Shown here: positions 47,932 to 61,181 of the stretch, one piece after another
Layout: each line of letters begins with the position of its first letter
How positions within the stretch are numbered: the first letter of the stretch is position 1
Assembly (NCBI GenBank): GCA_033807695.1
Contig: CM066306.1
Coordinates: forward strand, 3,224,001 to 3,288,000
Length of the DNA stretch: 64,000 nucleotides
Direction of reading: 5' to 3'
DNA from: Daedaleopsis sinensis
Lineage: Eukaryota > Basidiomycota > Agaricomycetes > Polyporales > Polyporaceae
Position numbers and translations under genes: made by a program
Notes under the pieces: generated by a model
What the model saw: only the letters and a program-made list of their open reading frames with translations
The model's database searches: none
Told to the model about the DNA's origin: nothing

Positions 47932-50900
47932 CTATGACGGCGGTAGAGTCTCTCTTCTCAGCCCGAAGCTGACGAATCGCTTGAAGTCGGAGAATTTGCT
48001 CATCTGTTCGGACCTGTTAGTCGAGTCCGACGCGCCCGACGGGGTAGCGGTGACTGCTGGCGACGATAGCGCAGAGAGGATGCTCTCCCCAGCCGTGCTC
48101 CCAGGGATGAGCGACACCCGACTGCTCCCTGGACTGGTGAGATTGGCGACCTGCGTGGGGTCCATGTCGAGAGAGGAAAGGAAGGACGTGCTCTCGAGCT
48201 CGGGCTTGACGCTCGTGATGGTGAGGAAGGAGTCGAGGAGGTCATTCTGCGCTGATTTGGGCGTGCCTTTGAGATCGAGGATCTTCTGGAAGTTGGAGAA
48301 GGAGGCGTCCCCGATGACAAGGGTGTAGTTGAGGATGAAACCCTCCGGTGGATCCTGGGTGTGTGATTCAGGGGAAAGTGAAGCATAGTCACAAGGACGA
48401 GGACGTACAACTGGCGTCACGATTACTTTGAGCAACGCCTCTATCCGGGTAGTGCCCTTAGTGATGCTCTTGGTGTAGCTGACAACAGGGGGTAATCAGT
48501 CATCAGAGTTCGTACATGCTAGTAATTGCACACTTTGAAGTAGTCAGAGCATCCCCAGGAATCTTGAGGAGACAAGCCTTGACCGCTTGAAGGTCGATCA
48601 AGAGCTTTGGGAGAAATGTCCGTTATTGAGTATCGAACGATCAAAGTGGACATGGCGCAACCGACCTGCTCAGCACCTATTTCCAGCAGTGGCCGGCTCT
48701 TCACCAGCGCGTTCGTGAACTTGGACAACACCGTACTGCGAGTATGAATCTAAGCACGCGTAGAAGAGATAGACATCGCAAGTCGAACGTACCTCGCTAA
48801 CTTGTCCAAGTAGTTCCGCACATATTTCTTCTGCTCTATAAGCGCTTTGACAGCCTCGGCAATCTGCTCGATGATATTGAGCAGGTCCTGGATGTATGCC
48901 GATTGACCGCTGACGAGCCTGACAGTCGCCCACGGCGTGCGCGAGAGTGTGTTGAAGAACGGCTCGGAGGCATTCTCGAGTTCGCGCAGCATCACACCGA
49001 TAGCAGCAGATATCGCACTGGATCGTCGTGTCAGCCACGCCGGGATAGATGGGATCGCATGCATCACCTGACGAAGAGATCGCGCTCTTCTTGAAGTGTG
49101 ATTTTCTCTTTGAATGCGTCGTCACACTTCTCGCGGATATTTTCCTCGAGCTGAGTTGGAAAGTCAGAGACCCTTTGATAGCCTGCGCTGAGCCTATGAC
49201 CTACCTCGAGTGCAGTCGTTTGGCAGTAATCAGCCGTGTTTATGAGAGTGCATGCGTTTTTGAGTTCGGCAGGGTCATATCGCGTGTCTACAGACCTTCT
49301 GACGAAAGTCGCAGGTCTTCGGTTCACCGTTAGTCAGTGTCTGGCATACATTTCACTTCATGGACTACACCTACTTCCTCAGGCTGGAGACGAGCACCTC
49401 CTCTACATTGACACGTGAGCTGAGAGGGAGGTTCATATGCATTGTAACCCCACCTGCATATATCCGTAGCCACTTCTTGAACAGTGCGCAAAGGTCGTAC
49501 AACGGTTGTCCAGTGAAGAGCTTCGCGCACTGATCGAGTGTCTGGGCGTAGAAGTAGAACAGCTCCGTAGAGGAAGGGAGAACGAGAACTGGCGGTGCGG
49601 CCTCATCATCTCCATGGCTCGAAGCCGAAGCTGCTTCCAGTGATGTTCGCGACTTCGAGCCTCGGTACTGTGCAAGCATGTCAGACAACACCCTGAAACA
49701 GTACCGTCAGTCCTCAACGTAATGCGCAGAAGGGTTGGGGGCATACTTGTCTTGGGCGTCGATATACACGCCCATATGTGGTTCAAAAGCGGAGGTGATG
49801 GATTTCGATGGTCGAGTAGCGTTCGCTAGTGTGGTAGCCCTAAGTATCTCTCGTAACTGTATCATATTGATCAGAAATACTTTTCCCACTTGAGTTTGCC
49901 CACTCTCACCGGTGTAGAGTATTTCTTCATCACAGACGCTTCAAACTCCATCGTTTCCGCCAGGGTATCAAGCAATTGCTTCACTGTTAGCTTCGAGCCC
50001 GCTTTCGACAACAAAGCAGTTATATCATCTCTGTCGCACATAATGTCTTCATCTATGACTAAAGTGCGTGTATGCGTAGCAACTCACCTTGTAATCTCAA
50101 TAAACTTGGCCGTCAAGAACCAACCAACCTTCCACTCGGCAGGAAAGACTCTGCCCTGTTCCGTCTCATGTGTCTGGAGCAGCCGACGGAACCAAGCGAA
50201 GCGACGGGACAGGTTGTCAAGTTGACCAGCCTCGTCTGTCGCTCGAAAGATACGCCGGTATTCCTTGAGCTCGAGCGCGACGTATCGCTCGACAAATTGT
50301 GCGCGAACGTCAGAGCCCAGTACATCCAGTACGAGACACGCATCTGCCACAACAGATGGTTTGATGGGTTTGGCAGGGTCCTGCACATAACTGCTCGCCC
50401 ACCACTCAGTCAGTGCAAAGATACAGAACGGGACCAGACCTCGAGCTCACAATTTGTCCCAGTCTGTGTCTATCATCGAACGCAGTTCAGTCTGTATATC
50501 TTGTATGCGCCTCCAGAGTTGAGCTATGCGTTGTACGGACGTGTATGGCTTGAATGACGCGCCGATTTGTTTGACAGCCTAGTACATTGTCAGAACAGTG
50601 CGCATCGGGAGATGTATATGGCGTACTGCGAGTGACTGTACAATGTCGTGGTATTTTCGCTCCTTGATTTGATCGTCCAGCTGACTGAGAGCATTTACTA
50701 TACATGCGACCAAGGGTAAGCTATAGGTGAGAGCCGCAACACCGAGTGGATACGCACCGAGCATCTGTAACCTCTTCAGAGTAGTCATGCTCAGAATAAG
50801 ATTCTTCTTGGCCAGGTCAAGAACCTGAATCTCTTTCGTGATATTGCGGACAACTGCCTCAGACTCAGTGGCCTTCTCACGTATGCGTGACATTTGTCCG

Positions 50901-51381
50901 AGTAAATCCTACCCGCGTCGTGCGCGACGCGTCTTTGAGCACAATTGTGGTGGAGAAGAGTTGTGTGTGGGGGCTCACCGAGATCATCTCCTGTATAAGC
51001 TGCATCCTACTTGGGTCCTGATCCTTCCGCAACTCCTCCCGTAATGCATCTATCTCAGCTTGTAGGTCCCGCTCGTTCTGTGCCAGCCGTGCCTGGACAG
51101 CTTCAAGTTGTCCGAGAGCAGCCTCTACGTGCACGGTCAACGTCATGGGCCGTACTGCGTGTGCCGTTCTGCGTGTGCAAATGGCTTAGCTCACCATTCG
51201 GAAAGTAGTCATTGAGAACCGCAGTGGGATTAAAGTCGTTCGTGAGCTTGTCCAGAGGGTCTGAGCTCGGAGTGGTATGCAGGTCCAATATTCGTTCGAT
51301 AGAGCGTATAAGTTCCGGAGGTAGCTCGTCCTCTCTGATTCTTAACATCGGCGCAGGCAAGCGGATAGAATCAACGGCCAT
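47932..51381 (-). CDS. VPS53: VPS53, subunit of the GARP tethering complex
   Basis: Sixteen exons from 51381 to 47932 join in frame to about 862 residues: 51381-51195, 51124-50979, 50908-50758, 50697-50627, 50578-50451, 50390-50088, 50030-49910, 49856-49747, 49692-49375, 49316-49205, 49150-49068, 49017-48793, 48735-48666, 48604-48534, 48478-48409 and 48354-47932. Diagnostic Vps53 stretches are FPNEAALGQLEAV, LKRLQMLVNALSQLD, KERKYHDIVQSL, YTSVQRIAQLWRRI, INTADYCQTTALELEENIREK and LLIDLQAVKACLL. The N-terminal 200 residues are helical and coiled-coil-like. With Vps51, Vps52 and Vps54 it tethers endosome-derived vesicles at the late Golgi. The acceptor of intron 9 may be 18 bases further on. 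It lies 345 bp from the SEY1 stop, on the same strand. Confidence 0.95.
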
Positions 51382-51725
51382 AGGGTGTTGCGAAAGGGAT
51401 GGTGGAAGTGTACAGTAGTCAAGCGTAGTCTAAGTCTGAGTATAGTACAAGTGATCGGACCGGAGGGCGCTAACGCTCGACGCGCCTCCCTTTACTTAAG
51501 TAGACTTCTTGCACTATGAAACGGAGCTCAATCGTCTCACGAATCACGAGCATGTGTGCACAACTGCCAGTCCAAATAATTACGCAGAAGCGTGATGATG
51601 AATATGGAGTAATGAGTAACGATAAGATCCAAACACTCGTCCATGTGTAGACTCCAGGACTCGAGAACATAATATATGCGCGATCCAACGCAATCCGGAA
51701 ACATCCAAGCACCGCAGCGCGGCCA
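51382..51725. promoter_or_regulatory. Spacer between SEY1 stop and VPS53 start
   Basis: These 344 bases lie between two tandem minus-strand genes and should hold the VPS53 promoter and the SEY1 3' UTR. No other content was recognised. Confidence 0.45.
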
Positions 51726-54700
51726 TTACATGGGCTCCACCTTCCGCCTCCTCATCTCCCTCTCGACCCCGTCTCCTGCTGAGACGTTGCGCGCGTGCGA
51801 CGCGCGCACAGGCTGTGCGAGCTGTGGCTGGGTGAAGTGCTCCCGGAGGCGACCCTCGACCTGGCGGGTGACCTGCAAACATACACGCGATTGGCAACAG
51901 CGCGAGACGCATACGGGAGAACGCACGCACCTCTCCTCCAAGACTCCTCACGATTTGGAAGACAGGGCCGACCATGCCCAGCTGCACGATGATCCACCTG
52001 TTTCGGGAGAAACTGTCAGGCGCCTGACAGAGGGGGCATGCAGACTTGTACTTACGCGCCAGCCATGAGGACGAGGAGCATGGCGAAGTAGAGCGGGTTG
52101 AAGAGCACGACCATCGCCTCGTTCCAGCCGAGCACGACGAGGACGCCGTACATCCAGTACGGTATCTGCGCGATGCTTGCCACGGTGCTCCGCTTCGCCT
52201 CGACGTAAAACGCGTCCGCGTCCTTGCGGAACCGGTTCGTCAGGTCGAGCGACTTGGTCTCCGACAAGATGACAAGCGTCGCGGGGAAGTCGAACTCCTC
52301 CGAGCTCGTCAGAGGGTCGGACGTCTCCGATTGTAGCTCGAACTCGAGCGATGAGTCGATAGGCTTGATCTTCCAGTAGAGCGGGATGAGTTCCAGCGTC
52401 TATGGATACCACCTGGTGAGTCGGGAAGCTGACACAGAACATGATATGAACCTCGAACCTGCTCCTTCGCCTTCCTGAATGCACCGTCGATGTCGTCCTC
52501 CGGCTTCCATACCCGCGGAGTGCCAGCCTCGTCGTAACGGAAGCGCTCCTCGAAGTAGTTGCGGAGTTTGCCCAAAAATACGGTGTCCGCCGTCTGCTCG
52601 TCGACTTTCGCACGCAACGCCAACCAAGCGCGCCTGCGGAGGACGCCCAGTGCAGTCGTATTCTCGTCCTCGGTGCAGTCAAAGCCTGCCATCCACGTTG
52701 AATACCATGCAGCACAGCCACAAATGCATGCTCACTCTTAGCTTTCGCGAGGTATGACGACTCAGCCTTGTCGAGAGTCTCACGGAAGACCTTGAGGATC
52801 TTGTCCCACATGTCAGGTGTGGGCTTGTTGAGGTAAATTTCAACAGGCTCCGAGATTTGCTTTTTGAAGTTGCGCTACGAATGCATTGTGTTGAGCAGCA
52901 TACCTCGCTGAAGATAGAGCCTGTGCATACCTCGATGACGTTGACCATTTTCTTCGTCTCATCCTTCCGGCACTGGTCAGCGACACTCCGCGCCTCCTCG
53001 CGAAGCAAGCCGAGCTCCTCCTCGTAGGTCCAATCCGTACCCTCGACCAAAGCTTCTTGCGCGCCCGCGAGGAAACGCTTCTCCAGGCGTATACGCGCAG
53101 CAGCAACCACCTCAGCGAAATTGTATCCCTCACCACGCACGCCATCGAGCATCTCCTTCTTGTACGCCGCAAGGGACGCCTTGTGGAGGTTCTTCAGCTG
53201 GCCGAAGAAGAGAGGCGAGAGCGTCGAGTCGAGCACGCCGACGAGGTCTGCGCGTTTCCTCTTATACACACCGGGATGATAGCGTGAGGCGTCGCGGTCG
53301 TAGCGCTCCAATGCACCACTCCTCCACGCTCTCATCATCTTGCCCAGGCCCTCGACAACCTTGCCAGACTCGATAGGCCTCTTCTGGGGCTTCGCCTGCT
53401 CGTTGAACTCTTGCAAAGCTGCCGACGAGATTTCGTCGCAACGGAACTGTGCAAGCAACTCTCTTTGGGTGGGGAGATCGAGGTCTTTGTTGGTTTGCAC
53501 TTGTTCCTGTAGGCTTGTGAGTATGTCGTGTCAACAATATGTGTAGTGGAAACACGAACCCATATGCCTTCCATGTAGAAGGCGACACCATCGGCCGGGA
53601 TACGTTTGTGGTAAGCGGGAGAGAAGACGTAGTCAGGCCTTGACTTGTCGGAGAAGCGTTGCCTGAGCTCTTGGACCGAGCTCTCGAACTTGTCAGCTGC
53701 AAGGACTTTGTGGGGGAGTGCGGCGAAAGACAGATCGAAGTAGTCAGACAGCTGCTTGTCCTTCAATTCTGGAGGCTTCGATAATGTGTCCCAGATCTTC
53801 TGCATGTCCGCTGTCAGGGTGGTCTGCAAGTTTGCTAGCGGTGTTGTGCCAATGTGATCCCGGATCACGAACAAGAGGAGCGTGCGTTGATTACGGCTTT
53901 CAAAACGATGAGAAGGAGGCCGGCTTAATGTCTGAAACAACGTACCCATCCGGTGTCTTCTTACCGAACAATCCAAGGTTGACCTCGAACACAGTCTTAA
54001 GAAGACCCATGTTGGCACCCTGGTACAGACCGACTTGATGCTCCCATAAGTTTACAATGAGGACTTCGGAGGAGGCGAGCGAGAACAGGGCAGATTTGCG
54101 CTCAAAGTCCTGGAAAGAGTTCCATTGACCGAACATTAATTCAATGGAATGCTCATACCTGATCCTCGCCACGTTCTCGACCATCCGTTCCTTCTACATC
54201 CATGACGATGACGTTCAAGCCTTTACCCTTGCACATCCAAATACCTGGCGGATCATAGTTAATCAAGGGTCCATGCTACGCCTCCAATAACACGTTCTAA
54301 ACGCCTCCGAGTAACGCGAGAATGTTGCACATTCGCTAGCCGGCGGCACGGTGCGCTGTGCACACTTGCAGTACTGCCGCGTCGCCCAACGGAAGATGCC
54401 GTGCGGGAGGAGGTGGTGGCAGAACATGTAACGCATGTGCTTTGCTGTACACGCACTCACCCTTAGTCGTCTGCTGTCGTTGTGTTTCGTCCATGACGTC
54501 GAAGTTCGTGCCAAATAGTCGATTGAGCAATGTACCTATGGGTACGCTTTTGAGCATGTCGCACAAATCCGAAGGCATGCCACGTACTTTTGCCGGTAGA
54601 CTGAGAACCAAAAACCGCTACGATGTTGTAGTCGAAACCGGCATTCTGCAGGCCCCACTTCTCTATCTGCTTCGTCAAGTCTGGGCTATTACAAGGTAGA

Positions 54701-54904
54701 TTTTAGAGGGTTATCAGTGAGCCGTCAGAAGCCAGATGAAACTCACTTGAACTCCTTCTCGTCGTTGATAATCTGTGCACGCTCCGTGCTGGCCTCCGAG
54801 GTCGGGGTGGAACCGTTCGGGTGGTGACCGTTAGCAAGTGACGCATTACGACCAGCGGAGTCGACCTTGAGTGAAGATATCGTATCAGGCGTCGTTGTCG
54901 CCAT
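51726..54904 (-). CDS. SEY1: SEY1, ER-fusion dynamin-like GTPase (RHD3/atlastin class)
   Basis: Twelve exons give 805 residues: 54904-54747, 54685-54588, 54535-54461, 54244-54159, 54109-53946, 53896-53560, 53506-52931, 52874-52736, 52685-52459, 52399-52056, 51997-51931 and 51872-51726. GTPase motifs are intact: P-loop GSQSTGKST (79-87), [19 protein letters not shown], and FVIRDH as the G4 element. The [21 protein letters not shown] segment is the Sey1 signature. A helical bundle follows, then two close membrane hairpins ([14 protein letters not shown] and [17 protein letters not shown]) and a cytoplasmic tail with a QVEGRLREH amphipathic stretch. Sey1 fuses ER tubules homotypically. Two donors (GTTCGT and GTTCGA) are weak but forced by frame. 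Confidence 0.96.
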
Positions 54905-55259
54905 AATGGGCGTGAGTAGTAGAGTACACGAATGAGTGGAAGGTTGTGGGATGGGTTGAAGAGCGTTAGCGGTTGCTCTCCCGGCAAGTGCTGGAGTGCA
55001 CGACCTGGCACGCTCCGCCGCGTTATGCCAGTGCACGTGATGCGCTCGCGCTTCCCGATTTGGTTATTTCTCCCTGTATGGCGGCTGTTCAACCACCACC
55101 ATCTAAAGTAGCCGGCTCACTCAACCATCACAACGGGGGTCATTTGGAAGACAGAATATCTGTCTGAGGTCGGTTAGTACCTTAGTGCTGCACTCAGGCT
55201 CTAGTCACTCACGAGTCGGTTATATTGAAAGCCAGTCATCAGGCTATCGGGGCGCGTGA
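54905..55259. promoter_or_regulatory. Shared upstream region of SEY1 (-) and AFG1 (+)
   Basis: These 355 bases lie between outward-facing start codons of an ER-shaping GTPase and a mitochondrial ATPase. No specific element was identified. Confidence 0.5.
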
Positions 55260-57749
55260 ATGCTGCCTTACTCTTCTGCTCTACCACTATCAAAGGGTCA
55301 CAGCCGAATCGCATCGCGTCAGATAAAGTGTAACTGGCATGTAAGAAAGTACGGCACACACTTGCCTGTACAAACGGATCTACTGGAGCGCTACCGCGGG
55401 CTCCTTGCCTTGGGTCACATAAAACATGATGAAGAACAGATCAGAGTCATTATGCAGGTATGCTGTACACCCCAAACGGAAGAGTCAACAACGATCTAAA
55501 TGTCAGCGCCAGCTGAGGAAACTGCATAGAGAATTGGAAGGATATGCTCCGCCCGCCCTCATGTCTAGGTATTTTAACCAGACCCACGCTGTTTCTTCTA
55601 CGCAATCATCACCCCCGGCGGGCCCATGGTGGCAGGCCGACGACCCAATCATCGAACACGAGACCGCCTTCGGGAGCTTGGTCCGCGTGCGCACGCATGC
55701 AGAAGAAATCGAAGCATTAACCACCCCTAAGGTACATCTCACCCTACCATCGCGACGAGTCATCGACATTGGTGACGAGCCGTTTCCTCTCAGGGCCTCC
55801 TTGTCACCGGCCCGCCAGGCTCTGGTAAAAGTTTCCTCATCGACCTCTGGTTCGCAATGCTCCCGACCCCGTACAAGGCGCGCAAGCACTATAATGAGCT
55901 CGTCCTCGAGATTTACCGGGCCGTATGGGAAGAAACGCGCCGGAGAATGGCGGCTACGCATTCTGGTGTGGCCGCCGAACCGCCTGTGGAGGACACCGGC
56001 AGGACCTGGAACAAGGCCATCCGCGAGCAATGGAGGGAACTCCTCAACTCCGGTTCGCTGCCCATTCGCTGGAAGCGGATGTCCAATTTGTCCTTTTCGC
56101 TTTCCCGAGGACCGCTCGAACCCAGTGTTGCCTACGTCGTCGCACAACGGCTCATTCTACGTCACTGGCTGCTTGTGTTCGACGAGATCCAGCTGCTCGA
56201 CGTGTCAAGCGCGACTCTGCTCGCTGATGTGCTCTCCTGGTACTGGCGCATGGGCGGCATCATTGTCGGCAGCTCTAACAAAGTCCCCGATGACCTCTAT
56301 AGGAACGGCGTCCAGCGTGAACGACTAGAACCATTCGTGGAGGCACTCAAAGCCAGGTGCCCTGTTGTTCTCATGCGCTCTGACCGCGACTGGCGGGCCG
56401 TCCGAGCAAACGAGGGGCAACGAAGCTGGTTTACGTTCGCACAGCGGCGCGAGTTTGAAATTGCTTTAGCAGAGATAAGACGCGATTTGCAGGGGGGTGC
56501 GTAGGTGTTGTTCGGGTACCCGGATCGGAATATTACTAAATATGTCTACAGAAGCCTCAACTGCTAACGTGGTGGTCTTCGGACGCACTATCCGGGTGCA
56601 GCGGGCAGGAAATGGGACGTGCGAGTTCACCTTCTCTGAATTGTGCGAAGAGGTACGGATAAGGTTCTCCCAACTAGTGCCGTCGATCTGTGCTGACTAG
56701 CGCATTTGCACCAGTCGCTGGGTCCTGCTGACTATATAACGCTAGCCTCACGCTATCACACCTTCATCATAACATCGATCCCTATCCTTAAGCAATCGAC
56801 AAAGAACGAAGCCCGCCGCTTCATCTCCCTCATAGACGCTCTCTACGAAGCCCGCTGCCGAATCGTCTGTCTCGCCGAAGCCCTTCCAGAAGACCTCTTC
56901 TTTCCGGATGTCCCCACTCAATCTGGGGAATCCGACCACCGCGTCCAGCAAGACGTCGATGTGATGATGGCGGAAGCTGTGGGCGAAACTCAAGATGTTT
57001 ATCGCCCCAACGTGTCCTCCTATGATGCCCCAAACATGTCCCAGGAGCGTATTCCCGCGAAAGCGCTTGCTCTTGACACCCTGTCTATCTTCTCCGGTCC
57101 GTCCCTTTTCCCATTCTGTATCTCTGTATTTCGACGGAGAAACTAATCACAATGCAAACCAGGCAAAGACGAGCAGTTCGCGTTCAAACGGGCGCTCTCC
57201 CGGCTGCTGGAAATGACGAGCGAGAGTTACGCCAGAGACGAACGGTGGAACCCGCTGCCTGCGCACGCGCGCAAGTGGGAGACGGCCGAATCGGCATCGC
57301 CGCCGCACGCTCCTCCAAGGTCCCTGCGCACCACTCCATCAAGTTCACCTGACTTCGCACGGTCGTGCCCGGCGCCCTCTCCTCTATTCAACGCACATGA
57401 TTCGGATTTCGCAGAAGAGGCATCACCGCACGCATCCCTCTCGCACAACTTCCCCGCCGACCGCCCGCCAGCACCCCGCCTTAGCGCAGACCACATCTGG
57501 GGCGTGCGCGAGGACTGGGGCGACCGTGCGCGCGAGTGGGGGCGTGGTGCGGCTGTATACTCGCCTGACCCGGCCCTCGCAGGCTCACATTCAGCCTCAT
57601 CCGAGTCCTCCTCGGGGCCTGCCTCTGAAACAAGACCTGCGAGCCCTGACCCCGGCCGCAGCTCGAAGTCGCCGTCAGAGGTCCCAACCCCCGAGTCCGA
57701 GTTCAGGTCCGAGTCCGACCACCACGCGACTCGAAGGCGGTCTGCCTGA
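55260..57749 (+). CDS. AFG1: AFG1/LACE1-like mitochondrial AAA ATPase
   Basis: Exons 55260-55457, 55507-55731, 55794-56496, 56552-56652, 56715-57096 and 57163-57749 encode 731 residues. The first 35 residues (MLPYSSALPLSKGHSRIASR) are basic, without acidic residues, as in a mitochondrial presequence. RYRGLLALGHIKHDEEQ and LRKLHRELEGY are the Afg1 N-terminal pattern. Walker A is GPPGSGKS (147-154), Walker B is LLVFDEIQLLDV, and GGIIVGSSNKVPDDLY is the sensor region with the conserved Asn. The FTFSELCEESLGPADYITLASRYHT motif ends the ATPase domain. Afg1 helps remove surplus mitochondrial proteins such as cytochrome c oxidase subunits. A Ser/Pro-rich tail of about 160 residues is unusual for the family, and its last codons are duplicated just after the stop. 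Confidence 0.93.
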
Positions 57750-57818
57750 GCTTCGCACTCATACGTATACCCGATCTTCACGCGACTCGAAGGCGTCTTA
57801 CCTGAGCTTCGCACTCAT
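57722..57818. repeat. Direct repeat overlapping the AFG1 stop codon
   Basis: Two copies about 57 bases apart share CACGCGACTCGAAGGCG and then CTGAGCTTCGCACTCATA. The first copy contains the last codons and stop of AFG1; the second lies in the presumed 3' UTR. Copies differ at a few positions (GGTCTGC versus TCTTAC). Confidence 0.8.
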
Positions 57819-58609
57819 ATCCGACCCCCACGCGCACGGACCCCCCGCGTGCGCTGGGCACGGGCGAGAAGTCGGTCAGCGCAGGCCGGAGAAGCCAGCC
57901 TGTGGGCTCCCGACCCTTCTTGACCCTACACATCCTCATCGTGCTTCCGTGGCTTACCGGCCGCACCAGCACCTCCAGGCGCGCGGGCGGCGATGGCGGT
58001 TCAAGATCGCGCCGCTATCGGCCTCGAGGCCCACACACACCCCCACGACGATGCGTCTACGCCGGTCTAACGGCGGGCAGACAAAGGCGTTCACCATTCC
58101 GAATGCAGACGTCACTTTCGCCGCAGAGCTGCGGGTCCGCCGACTTCGAATACACCCCACGCATCGTGCCGCTGTCATGACACAATGCATGAAGCCACAC
58201 CGTGTGCACCTTGTCGCTGCGCCGCGGTATATCGTAACACATCGGCGGCTGCCCCACTTGGGCATTTCGTATCGAAGGCACTCAAACCGAACTTCTGTAG
58301 GCGTGTGGCTACTGGGCAGTGCAAGCTGCAACCGCGGCATGCGTGTGCTGCCTCTCCCCAAGGCCCAACGAAGTACAATATTCTTTTCAGCTCGGGCTAA
58401 CACTCCTCGTACTACAGCTACAGAGTATCACGATTTTGGAGTTTAGGTATAGACTCCCTCACGGTGCCTCGTGCCCCCCATCTACAGCCCCGCCACCCCC
58501 TTGCGACTCAGTACGCAACCTTATAGCTTACACCATCGACCTTCACGCAAGTCCAATGAATTGGGGCTCCGTGAAGCTGCGCCGCGCCAGCGGCTTGCGG
58601 GGGCCTGAG

Positions 58610-58635
58610 GGCGTCCGTGTCCGTGTCCGTGTCCG
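58610..58635. repeat. GTCCGT hexamer tandem repeat
   Basis: Four consecutive GTCCGT units are readable in non-coding sequence. Confidence 0.8.
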
Positions 58636-58894
58636 CACCAATGGCCATGTCCCCAGGCTCGCTACTTCCCGTGCTTGCGCTTGCGCTTACGCTTACGGCA
58701 GGAACCCACCGTCACCGGGGCACGACAGGCTGCGGCCCGGGTGCGCGTTAGGTCCATGTATGTGCTTCTGCATGCCTCCCGCGCGTCGTAACGAAGTCCG
58801 AACCGCGCCATGGTCCGTGCGCACGCACTTCTGCAGACTGCAGCTGGCCACGGCTTCTTGTGAACATCCAGGGGCTCTCGGACGTGCTTCCCAG

Positions 58895-58926
58895 CTTCGT
58901 GCTTCGTGCTTCGTGCTTCGTGCTTC
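58895..58926. repeat. TGCTTCG heptamer tandem repeat
   Basis: Four units of TGCTTCG are readable in non-coding sequence. Confidence 0.8.
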
Positions 58927-59688
58927 CCGCAGCTCAGTCGTGCGAGGGAAGGAGCTATGTAGAGATTTGCCGGCGCATGCGCAGTGCGTGCACACATCGC
59001 GTTCCGAGTCGGCCAGCGTCAATGGTATTACGGAGCTGTACCACGTACGTACCGGTAACCTACTTATATGCGAATACGAATACGAGTACGATCCCCGCCG
59101 GGCGGGCTGCAGGGTAGATCCGAGGTGGGCCGTCGTCGAAGAGATGTCTATATTATGCGTGCGGATGAGATCATTATTACATACTGCATGTAACTTTAAG
59201 TGATTAGGCGTATCGAGGAGAGCGGTCCATATGGAGATAGCGGCCACTCACAGGGAACTGCAGGGTAGTAAGTAATCAATGGAAGATGCACATGCACATG
59301 TACAGCGAGGCGAGGACCTGTAACATTGGTATTATATATCCATGTATGAGTGCGCGCGACGAGGGAGCCAACTGCAACGTACATGCACGGGGTAATAATC
59401 TGTATCACTGGACAGTGGATATATATCTGGAGGCAGCGGACGGATAAGGTCGTCACGTTCAATGGTTCAATGGCAGTACAAAGCGCGATTGCGAACAACA
59501 TACATACGAGCAAGTACTAGTTATGTATCAGAACAGGCGAGAGTAGAAATGAGGATCCGGATCCGGAGAGGGGGGCTGGCGGGAAGGTCATTACACAGGC
59601 GGATTAGAACAGCGATGTACAACTAGGTATCACGGAGCACGTAGCACATCGGAGGCCGACGGCGTCGACGTCGCTGACATTGAGCAGC

Positions 59689-59720
59689 GGATGTGGATGT
59701 GGATGTGGATGTGGATGTGG
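59689..59720. repeat. GTGGAT hexamer tandem repeat
   Basis: Five consecutive GTGGAT units are readable in non-coding sequence. Confidence 0.85.
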
Positions 59721-61181
59721 AACGGAAGTGGATTCGGAAGGCGCGAAGCGTCATGTAAGTACATCGCGGGAGGTCGGCGGGGTGTATAGGGTCGGCAGCG
59801 CGACGATCTAAGCAGAGGCTATCCTGCAGGATGGGTGAATATACATATGGTACACATGGATGGGCCGGTCGATGCAGCATGCGTATGCGGTGGGGAGGTG
59901 CGATGCGGTAGCAGTGTAGATATGCCATTGCCATTGTGCGGTGGACGAAAATGGAGGGACGTGGCCAATGAGGTATCACGCATGTGCAGTTAACGAGATC
60001 CTTGGGGGGTCGGTGGTCCCAGGGACGCCAACTCCTCGAGTCTTGTATACGGAACGGTCCTCGTCGGTCCCAGAGGACGCCACGATCCGTGGACCCTGGA
60101 CGCATAGCAGGCGGCCTGTGGGTATGGGTATGGGGTAAACAGCGAAGCACGAAGCCCCGGCGGACGCGGCCCCATGACGACTTCCGGAAGCAGACGGGGT
60201 GGAGCCCCGTCCTTGGCCACAGTTCTGCGCGCTCTCAACTTTGTCATTGGACCACGCTGCCCCTCACGCGCACGGGCACAGTGACAGAAGGCTTCAGACG
60301 CGGGCCACGCGCCTCGCCGGGACATTGAGGGGTGTCCCCAGGCAGTACACGGCTGCCATTCATTCTGCGCGTCCCGGGTATTCACTTTCCTCGAATCCCC
60401 GCGCTGTGACATCCGTCGCAGGGGCTTGGTCCGACAACGGGGCGAACACGCCGCCGGGCATGTGGGGTATGCGGATAACAGCGCTACAGAGCAAATGCAA
60501 GCAGTACGTACAGTCGCGCGATGATAATGGTGATATCCGAGAGAGACGAGGGGGCGGATGACAGAGACGGGATGGGCGCCGCGCCGTATGCGGCAGTGCG
60601 AGGAATTGGCGAACCGTTACCGAGGATGTGGCCTGGTGCTGGATAATGATTTAAGTTGGTCCTCCTTGATTCGTGCGATTGCGATGCGCGATACCGATAT
60701 GCAAAGACGGCGGAGCGAGCACGGGAGCGTTGCAGATAGGGGGTGGTGGGAACGGCGTGGGCACTGATGATAGCTGATGGATGTGTGGGCGGTGGAATGC
60801 GATATCGAGAACGGGCAAGTGCAGTTAGTGCAGTATGTAACATTAGGCCGCACCGCGCGGCGGGTTATACTCATCGTGATAGGGAAATATGGGTCGTGAC
60901 GTGATAATTACTGGGTTATGAGCCCGTCCAAGTCCATGTCCTGGTCTGACCGCCTGTCCATATTCTTCGAGTACGTGCACAGGCGTCGTCAGGGATTTCG
61001 CCTCGTAGGACGTCCGTGTGCACGTTCGCTTGTGGCGCACGTTGCGGGACCGGATCCTGCTGCGATAGAACGGGCGGGCAGGAGGAACGAGAGGAGAAGA
61101 GCTCTGTCCGTGGGAGGGGCGCAAGTGACCGGAGAACTCGGCAGAAGGGGCAGCAGGAACCAGGACCGAGCGCCGAAGCGC

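Larger units (their letters stand above)
57750..61181. other. Large intergenic region with short repeats, no gene recognised
   Basis: About 3.4 kb between convergent genes. Frames of up to 294 codons (58319-59203) have no protein-like pattern, cross simple repeats, and lack splice support. No RNA gene or mobile element was recognised. Confidence 0.55.

Noticed and set aside
58319..59203. 294-codon plus-strand frame after AFG1
   Set aside because: Crosses hexamer and heptamer repeats, Cys/Arg-rich with no domain and no splice structure.
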